The notes beneath the pieces were generated by a model, which ran no database searches, was not told where the DNA came from, and saw only the letters and a program-made list of their open reading frames with translations. From positions 1 to 64,000 of the forward strand of contig CAMARW010000007.1 of the NCBI GenBank assembly GCA_945860865.1: a stretch of DNA of 64,000 nt. The letters are read 5' to 3'. A program made the translations under genes and the position numbers. Positions 37,095 to 46,757 of the stretch are shown here, one piece after another. Numbering within the stretch: the stretch's first letter is position 1; the number at the start of each line of letters is the position of its first letter. This stretch comes from Chitinophaga pinensis. Its GTDB lineage: Bacteria; Bacteroidota; Bacteroidia; UKL13-3.

Positions 37095-38783
37095 TTAAAA
37101 AGTAAAGGTAAATCCGCCCAAAAAGTTAATGCCATAAACAGGGTAATTGGCAAAACGTTGGTACCTGCCGTTGGCAATATTATTAATTTGAATAAAAGCC
37201 GAGAAATTTTTACTGTATCTGTAATCTATTCCAAAGTTTAAATCTACAAAGGGATCTAGTTTTTGAGAGATAATTTTTTTAGATAAATCTGCATTTTCAG
37301 TAACAATAGCACCGCTGCGTTCTCCCCAATAAAAGAGGTCTAATTTAACTAAGAATTTGTCGCCAATATTGTAGCCCATGTTTAATTTGCTTTCTAAAAG
37401 AGGCAATGAGAAAGCTTTGGCAAGCGTAGTAGTGGCATAAGAATGAAATTGGGTGTGGAAGCCCAATCTAAACTTATCTCCAACATGGTGTTGTATGCCC
37501 GCAGCAAGCGAGGTTCTTTTTACATTTCCATTATCATACAAAACCATTTGCGCAGCATTACTGTCTATTGTGGCAAAGGTTACCAGGTTTTCTATAGAAG
37601 TGGAAGAACTACTTAAGTAAAAACTTGTTTGCGGACTAATTTCTCCTTTTACACCGCCATATATTTCTATTTTGTGAATGGTGTTTCTCAGGGCTAAATC
37701 GGTTACAAAGGGATTGAGGGTATTAATTGTTCTGAACGTGTTTGGATTTAAACCACCTGTTAAACCAGCAAAAACAATTAATTTTTTGGGTATTATGGTA
37801 TATCCTCCCTCTGCCTTTGGAAAGAAGTGAAATTTGCCTCCGGCAGAATCGCTGCTTATGGTTGAGATAAAGCCACCTTGCAGGTAAAAATCTGTTCCAA
37901 TCATAAAAAGCTGCGGGTTTAAATCAAAGAATATCCGTTGGTAATTGAGCGAATTGCCATTACCTAAATACAGATTGTTATTGTTTAAACGAAAAGTGGT
38001 ATTGAGTTCAAAAGGAATATTTGCATTGAGCTGTGCAATGCGAGCTTTGGCTTGAAAATCATTTTCTTTAAATGCATTTTCTCGACTAAAATGGTAATAA
38101 TTGGCTTCTATTTTATACACTAGATCTTTGCTGTCTTTGGCATGGTTTTGAAAATTTGTTTTGCCATCAATTAAGTTATAAGCTAGTTTTGGATCAGCCG
38201 AAAGTTTAGTTACATCGTTGGGAGAACCATATAAATTTACTGCGTTTCTGTGGTAATACCAATCTGTTCCCAAAGTGCCTTTTGCAGTAAATTTATTAGC
38301 GTACCCGTAAAGCGTGTTATTAGAAAAATTATTGTAGTTTTGATCTCCATTACCTGATAAGTGCTTAAAGAAAAAACCTGCTTGATAATCTTTATTTCTT
38401 ACTGTGTTTACGTAAATTTCGCCTACAGGCATAAAGTAGTTTCCAAAACCTGCTCTAATATAATTACCCTTTAATTTAGGTAACAACATGGTGCCTAAGC
38501 TTAGTGGTTTAATGGTATAAAGGGTTGGGTTTGCCGTAAAAGTTCGGGTAGGTATGCTGTAGGTAAATTCTGGTTTAACAAAAGAAGGGGTTTCTGGATT
38601 AGGATTAACTGGTATTTTGATGGCTTCAGACAAAACGGGTTTAAAGTTTTTGATTACATCAATTTGATTATCTTTTATCAGGCTGTCATTTGATTGGGCT
38701 GCAATTTTATTGATTCCCAATAAAACCATGCTGCACCATAAAAAGAAGTGTAGGGTGAATTTATTCATGGTATTATTTTTCAT
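37095..38783 (-). CDS. Outer-membrane beta-barrel protein coupled to the TPR gene
   Basis: A 562-residue exported protein; either ATG at 38783 or the one at 38768 (MNKFTLHFF) would precede the signal peptide that ends IAAQS. About 75 residues of linker follow (KPVLSEAIKIPVNP...) and then a long series of amphipathic strands that ends with the Phe-rich terminus FLGGFTFTF, typical of outer-membrane barrels. No TonB box or plug is visible, so it is not an ordinary TonB-dependent receptor. It overlaps the 3' end of the large TPR gene by up to 11 bp and ends 10 bp before murA. A joint envelope role for TPR protein and barrel is inference. Confidence 0.72.
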   Translation of the reverse strand: MKNNTMNKFTLHFFLWCSMVLLGINKIAAQSNDSLIKDNQIDVIKNFKPVLSEAIKIPVNPNPETPSFVKPEFTYSIPTRTFTANPTLYTIKPLSLGTMLLPKLKGNYIRAGFGNYFMPVGEIYVNTVRNKDYQAGFFFKHLSGNGDQNYNNFSNNTLYGYANKFTAKGTLGTDWYYHRNAVNLYGSPNDVTKLSADPKLAYNLIDGKTNFQNHAKDSKDLVYKIEANYYHFSRENAFKENDFQAKARIAQLNANIPFELNTTFRLNNNNLYLGNGNSLNYQRIFFDLNPQLFMIGTDFYLQGGFISTISSDSAGGKFHFFPKAEGGYTIIPKKLIVFAGLTGGLNPNTFRTINTLNPFVTDLALRNTIHKIEIYGGVKGEISPQTSFYLSSSSTSIENLVTFATIDSNAAQMVLYDNGNVKRTSLAAGIQHHVGDKFRLGFHTQFHSYATTTLAKAFSLPLLESKLNMGYNIGDKFLVKLDLFYWGERSGAIVTENADLSKKIISQKLDPFVDLNFGIDYRYSKNFSAFIQINNIANGRYQRFANYPVYGINFLGGFTFTF

Positions 38784-41700
38784 TTTGTTTAATCCTTTGT
38801 TCTATCATTTTTTGCGTAGCGTCTTTTTGTTCTTTTTCTAGGCTTTCTATTTCGGTTAATTTGGACTTACACTGGTCTAATATTTCTTTGCCATCATAGT
38901 TTTCTATTAAGCTTTGCAGGGTAGCCTTGGCCTGAAAATAGTCTTTTTGTTGCAGGTAAGTATCAGCCAATAATAAAAAGCCTTTGGCCACCCAAAACTC
39001 AAATGCACTAAATTTATCATTGAGTTCAAAAATGGTTTTTTGTGAGGCTTTGTAGTCTTTCTTTTGGAACTGAACCAAGGCTACGTGGTATTTGGCTTCT
39101 GCGCCTAGTAGTCCTTTATTCTCTTTTAAAACTGTTTGGTAAGAAATAAGCGCAGAGTCGTAGTTTTGGTTTAGAATATAGTATCTGCCAATAAATGCAT
39201 TGGCTTCAATAACACCTTCTTTTTGGGCAATGGCCGAACCTAAATACCTAAAGCTAGCTTGTGCGGCAGAGTCTATTCTACCCAAAAAGGAACAAGTACG
39301 CATTTGGCCTAACAAGGCTAATTGCAAGTTTTCTCTAGTGCTGGCTATTCGCTCTAAGGCTGCAAAGTAATCAAATGCTTTTTCGTAGTTTTTGCGTAGG
39401 TTAAGTAATACAGCACTCTGGCGTGTGCATCTTTCTGAGTATTCATTGCGCAGGGCATTGGCAACATATTCGTAATGTACCAAAGCATCATCATATTTTT
39501 TTTGTTTGTAATCAGATTCTGCTTTAAAATAGTTTGCTTTTAAAATAAAATAACCACCTGGGAAACGCTGTATGTAATTGCCAAAAACTTTAGACGACTT
39601 TTCATAATTTTCTTTTTGGTATAAAATAAAGGCAGATTCATAGCTTAAAGAATCTTGCACAGAAGCAGAAATAACTACATTGGGCAAAACCTTTATAAAG
39701 TTTAAATATTCTTCACCTTTTCCTTGGTTTACAAATATTGTTTGAACCATAGGCAAGGCTTCTTTAGCCTCTTCACTACTTGGGTAATTAGTTATTAATT
39801 TCTTTACTTCATCTAAAGCTTCTTCATCGCGTTTTAGGTTAAACAAGGCGAGTGCTTTGTTTAAAATGGCTTGTCTTAAAAAGACGGAGCGCGGGTATTT
39901 TGCAATTAAATTCTGGAAAGCAGATGCGGCTAAATCATACGATTCATTTTTTAAATAATTATCTGCAATTTCGTATACGGCATCATCAATATAGGTTGAG
40001 CCCGAATAGTTTTTTTCTAAAATACGCAGGGCGTTAATCTTTTCTTCGTTCTTATTTAATAAACCTAAAATGAGGGCCTTTTGAAACAAGGCATAATCGG
40101 CTCCTTTTAAGTCTTTGTTTATCATAAGATCATAGTAGACTAGTGAATTTGTATAGCTTTTATCTGCAAAATAACAATCAGCAATGCGCAAAACGGCATC
40201 GGTGTATACTTCTATATTTTGGATTGGGTTATCTTTCTTTTCGTAATTTACAAAGGCCTCAATAGCCTTGCTGTAATTGGCTTGTTTTAGATAATTGTAT
40301 CCAAGGTTGTAAAAAGAATGGTTATAAAAGCGTGTGTTTTTAACTTCTTTTACTTCCTGAAATTTCAATAAATACGAAATAGATTCTTTATAAAATTGTT
40401 CTTTGTAAGCCAATTCAGATAGCCAAAAATTGGCTAGTCCGGCAATTTTAGCATCATATGAAACATCTGCTGCCTTTATAAAAAGCTCTCCTGCATCTGC
40501 ATAATTATTATTCAGGTATAACTCTTCTGCACGGTAATAAATTACGCGCTGTAAGTTTTTTAAATCGGCAGTATTAGGTTTTTTAATGGCGCTTAGAATG
40601 CGAATAGCCTCGCGGTAATTTTTGCCGTTTAGTAATATACTTCCTAAATTACTGCGGGCTTCTTCTGTAAAAACACCTTCATTGTACCTATCTATTAATT
40701 TTAAGTAACGAGTAATAGCCTGTGCTTGTAAGTTTAACTCATCGGCTAACTTGGCCGAAAAAAACAGAGATGCTTCTGCTAAATGGCTGTTGCTATCTGC
40801 CTGATAACAATTTTCAAACGCAGCCCTAGCAGCGGTTTTATTACCTAATTTTAGGTAACAATTAGCTAAGTTGTATTGTACAAATTTGATTAGCGTATCA
40901 TTCTTATTATCTACTTTTAAAAATTGCTGAATAGCTTTTTCATAGGCTTTGGTTTGGGCATAAGATTCTGCCAACATAAAATAATCATTGTCACCAGGCA
41001 CTACAGGGGCAGCTTTCATAAACTTTTCTAAATGCGGAATGGCTGCTGCATAATTTTTTAATTGATAATGTGATTGACCAATTAAGCCGGCCACATCGTT
41101 AGCAATTTCTGGTTTACTTAAGGTATCACAAAACTGAATAACTTCTGCATATTGTTTCCTTGCAAAATAAACCTGAGCCACGTAAACTGCAGAAAGCGGA
41201 CCAAAAGTTTTGTGGTATTTAATTCTGTTAAAATGGGTTAGAGCCTCTTCATAATCGTTGTTTTTGTAGCACACATAGCCATAATAATAGTTAGCTGCAT
41301 CATAGTATTTGCTGCTTTCATCTTTAATGGGCTTTAATGCTTTTTTTGCGTCTTCAAAACGATCCACTTTAAACAGCGCATAGCCGTATATGAAGTAATA
41401 TTCTTTTAAATCTACATTACTTAAATAGTTGGTTTGAACCAAATCTAAAGAGCTAATAGCAAGTGGATTGTTTTTGTTTCTGTAATGAAATTTGCCAATT
41501 TGGTAGATGGCCAACTTACCTTTTGGATTAGTCGGGAATTTCCTAGCAATTTGTGTTAACCTCGGCAAGGCGTCATTATTAAATAACTCCATGGCACAAA
41601 CGGCTGCAAAGTATTCTGCATTAATTTTATTGATGGGGTCTACTCCAATATTGGCATACCAATCAAAATGGGTTTGTGCTGCCGCAAATTTTTCCTTATC

Positions 41701-41892
41701 AAATAACTCTAAACCTCGGTTATAAAACTTGGTTTCATCGGTATAAATAGCGGTTTGCTGGCCGTAGATAGAAGATATAGATTGAAAAAATAGCAAGCCG
41801 AATACCAGCGTTATTCTCAGATATCTAGCTGAATTTTTTGTTGAACCCCACTCCCGAGGAGGGAAGATTTTATGTGAAATATTTTTTTGCAT
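38773..41892 (-). CDS. Large secreted TPR-repeat protein
   Basis: A 1039-residue protein built almost entirely of tetratricopeptide repeats (AAIPHLEKFMKAAP, Y-x-L-A-x-x-Y/F pairs from about residue 60 to 1010), ending in a charged coiled coil. The signal sequence (ITLVFGLLFFQSISSIYGQ, about 27-45) is preceded by an unusually long, Pro/Arg-rich n-region encoded by a hairpin-like DNA element. It is probably periplasmic or attached to the outer-membrane barrel encoded by the overlapping downstream gene. Repeats of this kind scaffold protein assemblies; some homologues resemble BamD/YbgF or gliding/secretion components, but I cannot assign it to one. Confidence 0.82.
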   Translation of the reverse strand: MQKNISHKIFPPREWGSTKNSARYLRITLVFGLLFFQSISSIYGQQTAIYTDETKFYNRGLELFDKEKFAAAQTHFDWYANIGVDPINKINAEYFAAVCAMELFNNDALPRLTQIARKFPTNPKGKLAIYQIGKFHYRNKNNPLAISSLDLVQTNYLSNVDLKEYYFIYGYALFKVDRFEDAKKALKPIKDESSKYYDAANYYYGYVCYKNNDYEEALTHFNRIKYHKTFGPLSAVYVAQVYFARKQYAEVIQFCDTLSKPEIANDVAGLIGQSHYQLKNYAAAIPHLEKFMKAAPVVPGDNDYFMLAESYAQTKAYEKAIQQFLKVDNKNDTLIKFVQYNLANCYLKLGNKTAARAAFENCYQADSNSHLAEASLFFSAKLADELNLQAQAITRYLKLIDRYNEGVFTEEARSNLGSILLNGKNYREAIRILSAIKKPNTADLKNLQRVIYYRAEELYLNNNYADAGELFIKAADVSYDAKIAGLANFWLSELAYKEQFYKESISYLLKFQEVKEVKNTRFYNHSFYNLGYNYLKQANYSKAIEAFVNYEKKDNPIQNIEVYTDAVLRIADCYFADKSYTNSLVYYDLMINKDLKGADYALFQKALILGLLNKNEEKINALRILEKNYSGSTYIDDAVYEIADNYLKNESYDLAASAFQNLIAKYPRSVFLRQAILNKALALFNLKRDEEALDEVKKLITNYPSSEEAKEALPMVQTIFVNQGKGEEYLNFIKVLPNVVISASVQDSLSYESAFILYQKENYEKSSKVFGNYIQRFPGGYFILKANYFKAESDYKQKKYDDALVHYEYVANALRNEYSERCTRQSAVLLNLRKNYEKAFDYFAALERIASTRENLQLALLGQMRTCSFLGRIDSAAQASFRYLGSAIAQKEGVIEANAFIGRYYILNQNYDSALISYQTVLKENKGLLGAEAKYHVALVQFQKKDYKASQKTIFELNDKFSAFEFWVAKGFLLLADTYLQQKDYFQAKATLQSLIENYDGKEILDQCKSKLTEIESLEKEQKDATQKMIEQRIKQNEK
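41845..41863 (-). repeat. Hairpin-like element inside the TPR gene start
   Basis: Read on the minus strand, CCCTCC and GGAGTGG pair around TCG with one bulged base. It encodes PPREWG in the n-region of the signal peptide. GC-rich hairpins of this look are usually intergenic in Bacteroidota, which makes the coding position odd. Confidence 0.4.
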
Positions 41893-42050
41893 GAATTTAC
41901 TACAACTGCTACCAAAATTAGGTGTGTAGGCTTGCTAATTACACTTGCATTTATCCCCATTTGTGTGCATTCTTTTGGCTTTTGCTTAGCCAAATAGACA
42001 CTTTAATTGGCTTGTGAAAGGGCTATTTTTGCTTTAATATTGCCGTAGTC

Positions 42051-42686
42051 ATGCAAAAACAGAATTTCATTCTTTATACCACATTTATCAGTTTGTTATT
42101 GCCGATACTTTTGGTGCAAGCATTTGTACCACAGATGGATATTGTTTTAAAAATAAATGGTCTCCACTCAATTGGGCTCGATAATCTTTGTTTATACGGC
42201 ACTTTTTTAGGGGATGGTTGGTTTATACTAGCGGTTTGTTTGGTTTTGTTTTTCTATAAACCTCGCATTGCAGTGCTTATTTTAATGGCTTACTTGCTCA
42301 GCTCGGGCGTAACGCAGGCTCTCAAACATTTTGTTTTTCCTCAGTTTCATCGTCCGCTTTGGCATTTAGAATCGAATAAAGATTTCATTTATCATCTCGT
42401 ACCTGGTACCGATGTAAGTTATAATTTTAGTTTTCCGAGCGGACATACCACTTCTGCTTTTGCTTTTTTTGGAATCTTATACTTTTTCGCACAAAATAAA
42501 TTGTACCGACAGCTTTGGATGGTTTTAGCATTTTTTACGGGCTTTACGCGCATTTATCTTTTGCAACATTTTTTGATAGATACCAGCGTTGGCGCATTTA
42601 TTGGCTTTACCACCGCATTTTTGATACATACATTTTGGTACCAAACGAGAAAGTTAGATTTTATATTAAACAAGTTAAAAGCATGA
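42051..42686 (+). CDS. PAP2-family membrane phosphatase
   Basis: A 211-residue, about six-span protein with the three PAP2 phosphatase signatures: K-H-F-V-F-P-Q-F-H-R-P (about 88-98), PSGHTTSAF (about 130) and T-R-I-Y-L-L-Q-H-F-L-I-D (about 165). It probably removes phosphate from a lipid such as undecaprenyl pyrophosphate or a lipid A-type substrate, on the periplasmic face. The stop overlaps the start of the GT39 gene by four bases (ATGA), so both act together: the phosphatase could recycle the lipid carrier used by the transferase. TATTTTTG at 42024 may be its -7 box. The 158-bp gap 41893-42050 also contains a weak TTGGCT/AGCCAA inverted repeat. Confidence 0.88.
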   Translation: MQKQNFILYTTFISLLLPILLVQAFVPQMDIVLKINGLHSIGLDNLCLYGTFLGDGWFILAVCLVLFFYKPRIAVLILMAYLLSSGVTQALKHFVFPQFHRPLWHLESNKDFIYHLVPGTDVSYNFSFPSGHTTSAFAFFGILYFFAQNKLYRQLWMVLAFFTGFTRIYLLQHFLIDTSVGAFIGFTTAFLIHTFWYQTRKLDFILNKLKA

Positions 42687-44344
42687 AAAAATATATAAAT
42701 CAATATCCCTATTTATTTGTTTTTATTTGGGCTGCTGTCTTATTTATGCCTTTTTTGGGTGCCGTGCATTTGTTTGATTGGGACGAAATAAATTTTGCAG
42801 AATCTGCCCGAGAAATGCTTCTAACAGGCAACTACCAAAAAGTGCAAATTAATTTTAGTCCGTTTAAAGAAAAACCACCTTTATTTTTTTGGTTACAGGC
42901 GGCCAGTATGCATGTTTTCGGGGTTTCAGAATTTGCTGCTCGTTTTCCCAATGCCATCATAGGTATCTTTACCTTATTATTTGTTTTTCATATTGGAAAA
43001 CGTTGGTTCAATGCACGTTTTGCTTGGCTTTTTGTATTGCTAACCACAGGTTCTTTAACGCCACATTTGTATTTTAAAACGGGTATTATAGATCCCTTAT
43101 ACAATCTTTTTATTATCTTTTCTATCTATCAATTGTTTTTGTATACGCTTCAAAATAAAGCCTTACATGCTTGGTTGCTAGGCGTTTTTTTGGGTTTGGC
43201 CATTATTACTAAAGGTCCAGTTGCGGTGTTGGTAATACTTTTGTGTTTTATAGCTTATTGGGCTTTTCAGCGCTTTCAAAAGTTTTTTCAAATTAGACAT
43301 TTGTTTTATGCCGTGGTAAGTGCTTTTTCTGTGAGTGCCTTTTGGTTTGGATTAGAAACCATTGAGAACGGACCAGGGTTTTTATTGGCATTTATCAATT
43401 ACCAAATAGATTTATTTTTAAACCCAGTTGCGGGTCATGGGCAGCCTTTTTGGTATCATCCGGTGGTTTTATTAATAGGATGTTTCCCCGCCTCAATTAT
43501 TGCTTTTCCTAATTTGTTGCAGCGTTCGGTTCAGGCCCCAAAAACACCACAAACACAGTTGTTATTTTTTATGCGTTTGTGCTTTTGGGTGGTACTTATT
43601 TTATTCTCCATTGTAGAAACCAAAATTGTGCATTATAGTTCGCTCTGCTATATTCCATTAACATTTTTAGCAGCTCATTTCTTGTTTCAAATAAGTGAGC
43701 GCCAGAAAAATTGGCAATTTTTTCAAGCAGTTTTGTTTGCATTGGTTGGAATAGTATTGGCAGTTTTGATAGTGGCCATTACTTTTATCGATAGCTTTAA
43801 ACTCCATTTAATTCCGCTAATTAAAGACGATTTTGCTGTAGCTTCTTTGCAGGTAAGTGGTGGCTGGCAGGGATGGGAGTTTTTACTTGGATTGAGTTTA
43901 TTGCTTATGATATTTTATACCTTGGCATCGCTGAGAAAGGTTGAAAAAGTAAAATTCATTTCTACCTTTTTAATTTTCCAATCATTGTTAATACCTTGCT
44001 TATTGGCGGTTTTGGCCCCTCGAATTGAACAATATAGTCAGGCACCAGCCATAAACTTTTTCAAAAGTTTGCAAGATAAAGAGGTGTATATAGAAACATT
44101 GGGTTATAAGAGTTATGCCCAAAATTTTTATGGCCGAACCAAACCACCAAGCCATGAAAATGCTAAAAATATAGATTGGTTATTGCATGGTAAAATAGAT
44201 AAAGATGCTTATTTCTCTTTACATGTAAACAATACCAAAGACCATATAAATAGCACTATGGAACTTATCGGGCAAAAAGGTGGATTTGTGTTTTACAGGC
44301 GTTTGGTTCAACCAGATAGTTTAGAAAGTAAAATTAAACCCTAG
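42683..44344 (+). CDS. ArnT-like GT39 glycosyltransferase
   Basis: The listed ORF begins 56 codons inside the PAP2 gene in another frame; MKKYINQYPYLF at 42683, overlapping the PAP2 stop, is the real start (553 residues). About twelve spans, with the GT39/GT83 catalytic D-E in the first periplasmic loop (LFDWDEINFAESAREML) and the FKEKPPLFFWLQA stretch conserved in ArnT. It should move a sugar from an undecaprenyl phosphate donor to lipid A or another envelope acceptor. The 3' end overlaps the convergent TonB-receptor gene by 24 bp. Confidence 0.88.
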   Translation: MKKYINQYPYLFVFIWAAVLFMPFLGAVHLFDWDEINFAESAREMLLTGNYQKVQINFSPFKEKPPLFFWLQAASMHVFGVSEFAARFPNAIIGIFTLLFVFHIGKRWFNARFAWLFVLLTTGSLTPHLYFKTGIIDPLYNLFIIFSIYQLFLYTLQNKALHAWLLGVFLGLAIITKGPVAVLVILLCFIAYWAFQRFQKFFQIRHLFYAVVSAFSVSAFWFGLETIENGPGFLLAFINYQIDLFLNPVAGHGQPFWYHPVVLLIGCFPASIIAFPNLLQRSVQAPKTPQTQLLFFMRLCFWVVLILFSIVETKIVHYSSLCYIPLTFLAAHFLFQISERQKNWQFFQAVLFALVGIVLAVLIVAITFIDSFKLHLIPLIKDDFAVASLQVSGGWQGWEFLLGLSLLLMIFYTLASLRKVEKVKFISTFLIFQSLLIPCLLAVLAPRIEQYSQAPAINFFKSLQDKEVYIETLGYKSYAQNFYGRTKPPSHENAKNIDWLLHGKIDKDAYFSLHVNNTKDHINSTMELIGQKGGFVFYRRLVQPDSLESKIKP

Positions 44345-46606
44345 TGTGGGCATAATAGGCAACTGATTGGTTCTTCTATAATTTAAACGATCAAAAAAGA
44401 AAATATTATCTCTGTTGTACACATTGGTAGCGGCCAAAATAATGCTAAGTGTTCTGTTTTTTTCGAAGTAAATTTTCTTGGAAATAGAAGCATCTAAACG
44501 ATGAAAATAGGGCAACCTGCCGGTATTCACATCTGTGAAGTGAACGCCTAAATTACCATTTTGGTTATTAGTGTTTGAACCTACGCCATTGCTAAAATCT
44601 AGGTTAGCAAAAAATCCTTGTGTTTGTGTAAAAGGGAAGCCCGAACCAAAGTTCCATCGTGTGTTTAAGTTCCAGCTTTTTTGTTTGCCCCAGGCATAGG
44701 TAAATACTAGGTTTACATTGTGTCTTCTATCAAAATGGGGAGTGTAATCTCTTCTTCCATCGTTTCTGGTAACAAAAGTAAGGGAATAAACGGCCCATAA
44801 ATAAAAGCTTTTATACTCGTATTTTAGCCTGGCATCTGCCCCATAAGCTTTTCCAGTTTCTTTAATTACATCGCCTCTTAAGAAATAAGGTTTATCAAAA
44901 TTACCAGAGGTGTTATCATAAATTTTATCACGGTTAATATTGGTAATTTGTGAGAAATTTTTAATGAAACCTTCTATGTTTATTTCCACATTTCTGCCTA
45001 AGTCTATTTCTGTTCCAATAACTAAATGTTCTGCTGTTTGGCGTCTGATTCCGCTGTTTACCTCATCTGGACTAGATAAAAATCCATAGAATAAATTAAC
45101 AACATCTTGATCACTTACTGCTGCCATTAAATTTTGCGAGTATGTACCAGCCGCAAGTTTAACCCGTACGTTACTGTTAACATTGTACTTTAGTCCTAAA
45201 CGCGGTTCAATACTGCCTTCTGTAAGCGATGAATAATAAACTACTCTTAGTCCGGGTTCAACAATAAAGCGGTTCCATACTTTTCTGTACTTTAAAAACC
45301 CATGTAATTCTGTAGCGTAATCATCCTGACTTAAAGTTCTTCCCACACCATTTGTATATTTAAATTGGGTGCCAAAGCCCACGGCTTCAAAACCATATTT
45401 AATATCATCTTTTCCCAAAAAATTGGTAAAGTTTACACTGGTATTAAAACTACTTATATAACTTTCTCTTGGGAGGTTGTCTAAAGTTTTTTGATTCATT
45501 TGGTAATTTGAATAGCCCACATTAGCATTAATTAAAGTGTTGGAACCATCGGGAATAATCAACAAATTACCTCCAAAACCATTGGATGTCCATGTGTATT
45601 GGTTGTTTGTAAATTGCGTTTTGTCATCAAAATGAAATCCAAATAGGTTCAGCCTGCTACCATTAGAAGATACATTAGAGAATTTGCCATAAATATCGTT
45701 GAAGGAGTAGGGTAAGCCGTTTACTTTGTCTGCGTAACTATATAATATTGGAGCGGTTTTATTTAGGTATGAGCTTTTATAAGATAAAATATAGGAAGAG
45801 CTGCCTCCTTGTTCGGTGAATTTGCGCAGTGGGCCTTCCAGTAATATTTTTGAGCTCATGGGATTTCCGGCAATTTTGCCCGAGAATTTTTTCTTGTCAC
45901 CTTCACGCGTACTTACATCAATAATGCCGCTTATTCTACCGCCATATTGTGCATTAAAGCCGCCCGAACTAACTTCGGCATTACGGATAATATCTGCATC
46001 AAAAACAGAAAATAAGCCAATGCTATGAAATGGATTGTAAATAATCATTCCATCTAGCATCACCTTATTCATAACTGGCGGTCCCCCGCGAACGTATAAT
46101 TGCCCGCCTTGGTCGCCACTAAAATTTACGCCGGGTAAAACTTGCAAGTATTGCACTAAATCGGGTTCGCCTCCAAAAGTGGGTAATTGTTTTAATTCTT
46201 TTTGGGTAATGGTATTAGCCGAAATATTTACATTTTCTTTTTGTTTCTGCTTATCGGCTTTAATTTCAACGGTATTAAGTTCAAATTTTTTAGCTTTTAA
46301 AAATAGGTTTTGAGTTACAATTCCTCCAGTTTTTACCGTTATTTTCGCAAAAGCAGAATCGTAGCCCAGTCCAAAACTCATGAGGGTATAACTGCCTGGT
46401 TTAACTTTTGAGATAGCGTAAAATCCATTTTCATCTGTTGTTTTACCCTGCATCAATTCTTTAATTACAATATTGGTAAAAATCATTGGTTCACCAGATT
46501 CTTTATCGAAAACAAATCCTCTAATTTCGCCTGTTTGAGCAAAAGATGACACAAAAAAGAGAGAGAAAACAAGTGAATATAAGAGCTTTTTAAATTGGAT
46601 TGTCAT
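44321..46606 (-). CDS. TonB-dependent receptor with carboxypeptidase-like N-terminal domain
   Basis: A 761-residue outer-membrane receptor: signal peptide (to FVSSFAQ), a carboxypeptidase-regulatory-like beta sandwich (GEIRGFVFDKESGEPMIFTNIVI, about 25-105), a plug domain with GGEPDLVQYLQVLPGVNF and QLYVRGGPP, and a beta barrel ending in GFNFTF. It is shorter than SusC proteins and has no SusD partner, so polysaccharide uptake of the Sus type is unlikely; iron-siderophore or cofactor import is equally possible. It is monocistronic. The 151-bp gap to the divergent SLBB gene carries both promoters; TATATTCG at 46664-46657 (minus strand) may be its -7 box. Confidence 0.9.
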   Translation of the reverse strand: MTIQFKKLLYSLVFSLFFVSSFAQTGEIRGFVFDKESGEPMIFTNIVIKELMQGKTTDENGFYAISKVKPGSYTLMSFGLGYDSAFAKITVKTGGIVTQNLFLKAKKFELNTVEIKADKQKQKENVNISANTITQKELKQLPTFGGEPDLVQYLQVLPGVNFSGDQGGQLYVRGGPPVMNKVMLDGMIIYNPFHSIGLFSVFDADIIRNAEVSSGGFNAQYGGRISGIIDVSTREGDKKKFSGKIAGNPMSSKILLEGPLRKFTEQGGSSSYILSYKSSYLNKTAPILYSYADKVNGLPYSFNDIYGKFSNVSSNGSRLNLFGFHFDDKTQFTNNQYTWTSNGFGGNLLIIPDGSNTLINANVGYSNYQMNQKTLDNLPRESYISSFNTSVNFTNFLGKDDIKYGFEAVGFGTQFKYTNGVGRTLSQDDYATELHGFLKYRKVWNRFIVEPGLRVVYYSSLTEGSIEPRLGLKYNVNSNVRVKLAAGTYSQNLMAAVSDQDVVNLFYGFLSSPDEVNSGIRRQTAEHLVIGTEIDLGRNVEINIEGFIKNFSQITNINRDKIYDNTSGNFDKPYFLRGDVIKETGKAYGADARLKYEYKSFYLWAVYSLTFVTRNDGRRDYTPHFDRRHNVNLVFTYAWGKQKSWNLNTRWNFGSGFPFTQTQGFFANLDFSNGVGSNTNNQNGNLGVHFTDVNTGRLPYFHRLDASISKKIYFEKNRTLSIILAATNVYNRDNIFFFDRLNYRRTNQLPIMPTLGFNFTF

Positions 46607-46711
46607 AGGTAAAAGATCTACTGCTATTTTTTTATATTAAGATTTTTAAAGCGGCACGAATATAAGTGAAGTAAGCAAAATCTTTTTAAAAGTTGTTTCT
46701 TTCTTATAAAA

Positions 46712-46743
46712 TTGAGGAATATTTTATTAAAAAACTTAATTTG
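46712..46743 (+). promoter_or_regulatory. Candidate promoter of the polysaccharide locus
   Basis: TTG at 46712-46714 and TTAATTTG at 46736-46743 (one mismatch to TAnnTTTG) are 21 bp apart. The SLBB gene starts 15 bp downstream. It is positioned to drive the five-gene export block. Confidence 0.4.
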
Positions 46744-46757
46744 CCCGATTCAAATAA

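Noticed and set aside
42515-42682. N-terminal extension of the GT39 ORF
   Set aside because: It is read out of frame through the PAP2 gene; the ATGA overlap start fits the membrane topology.
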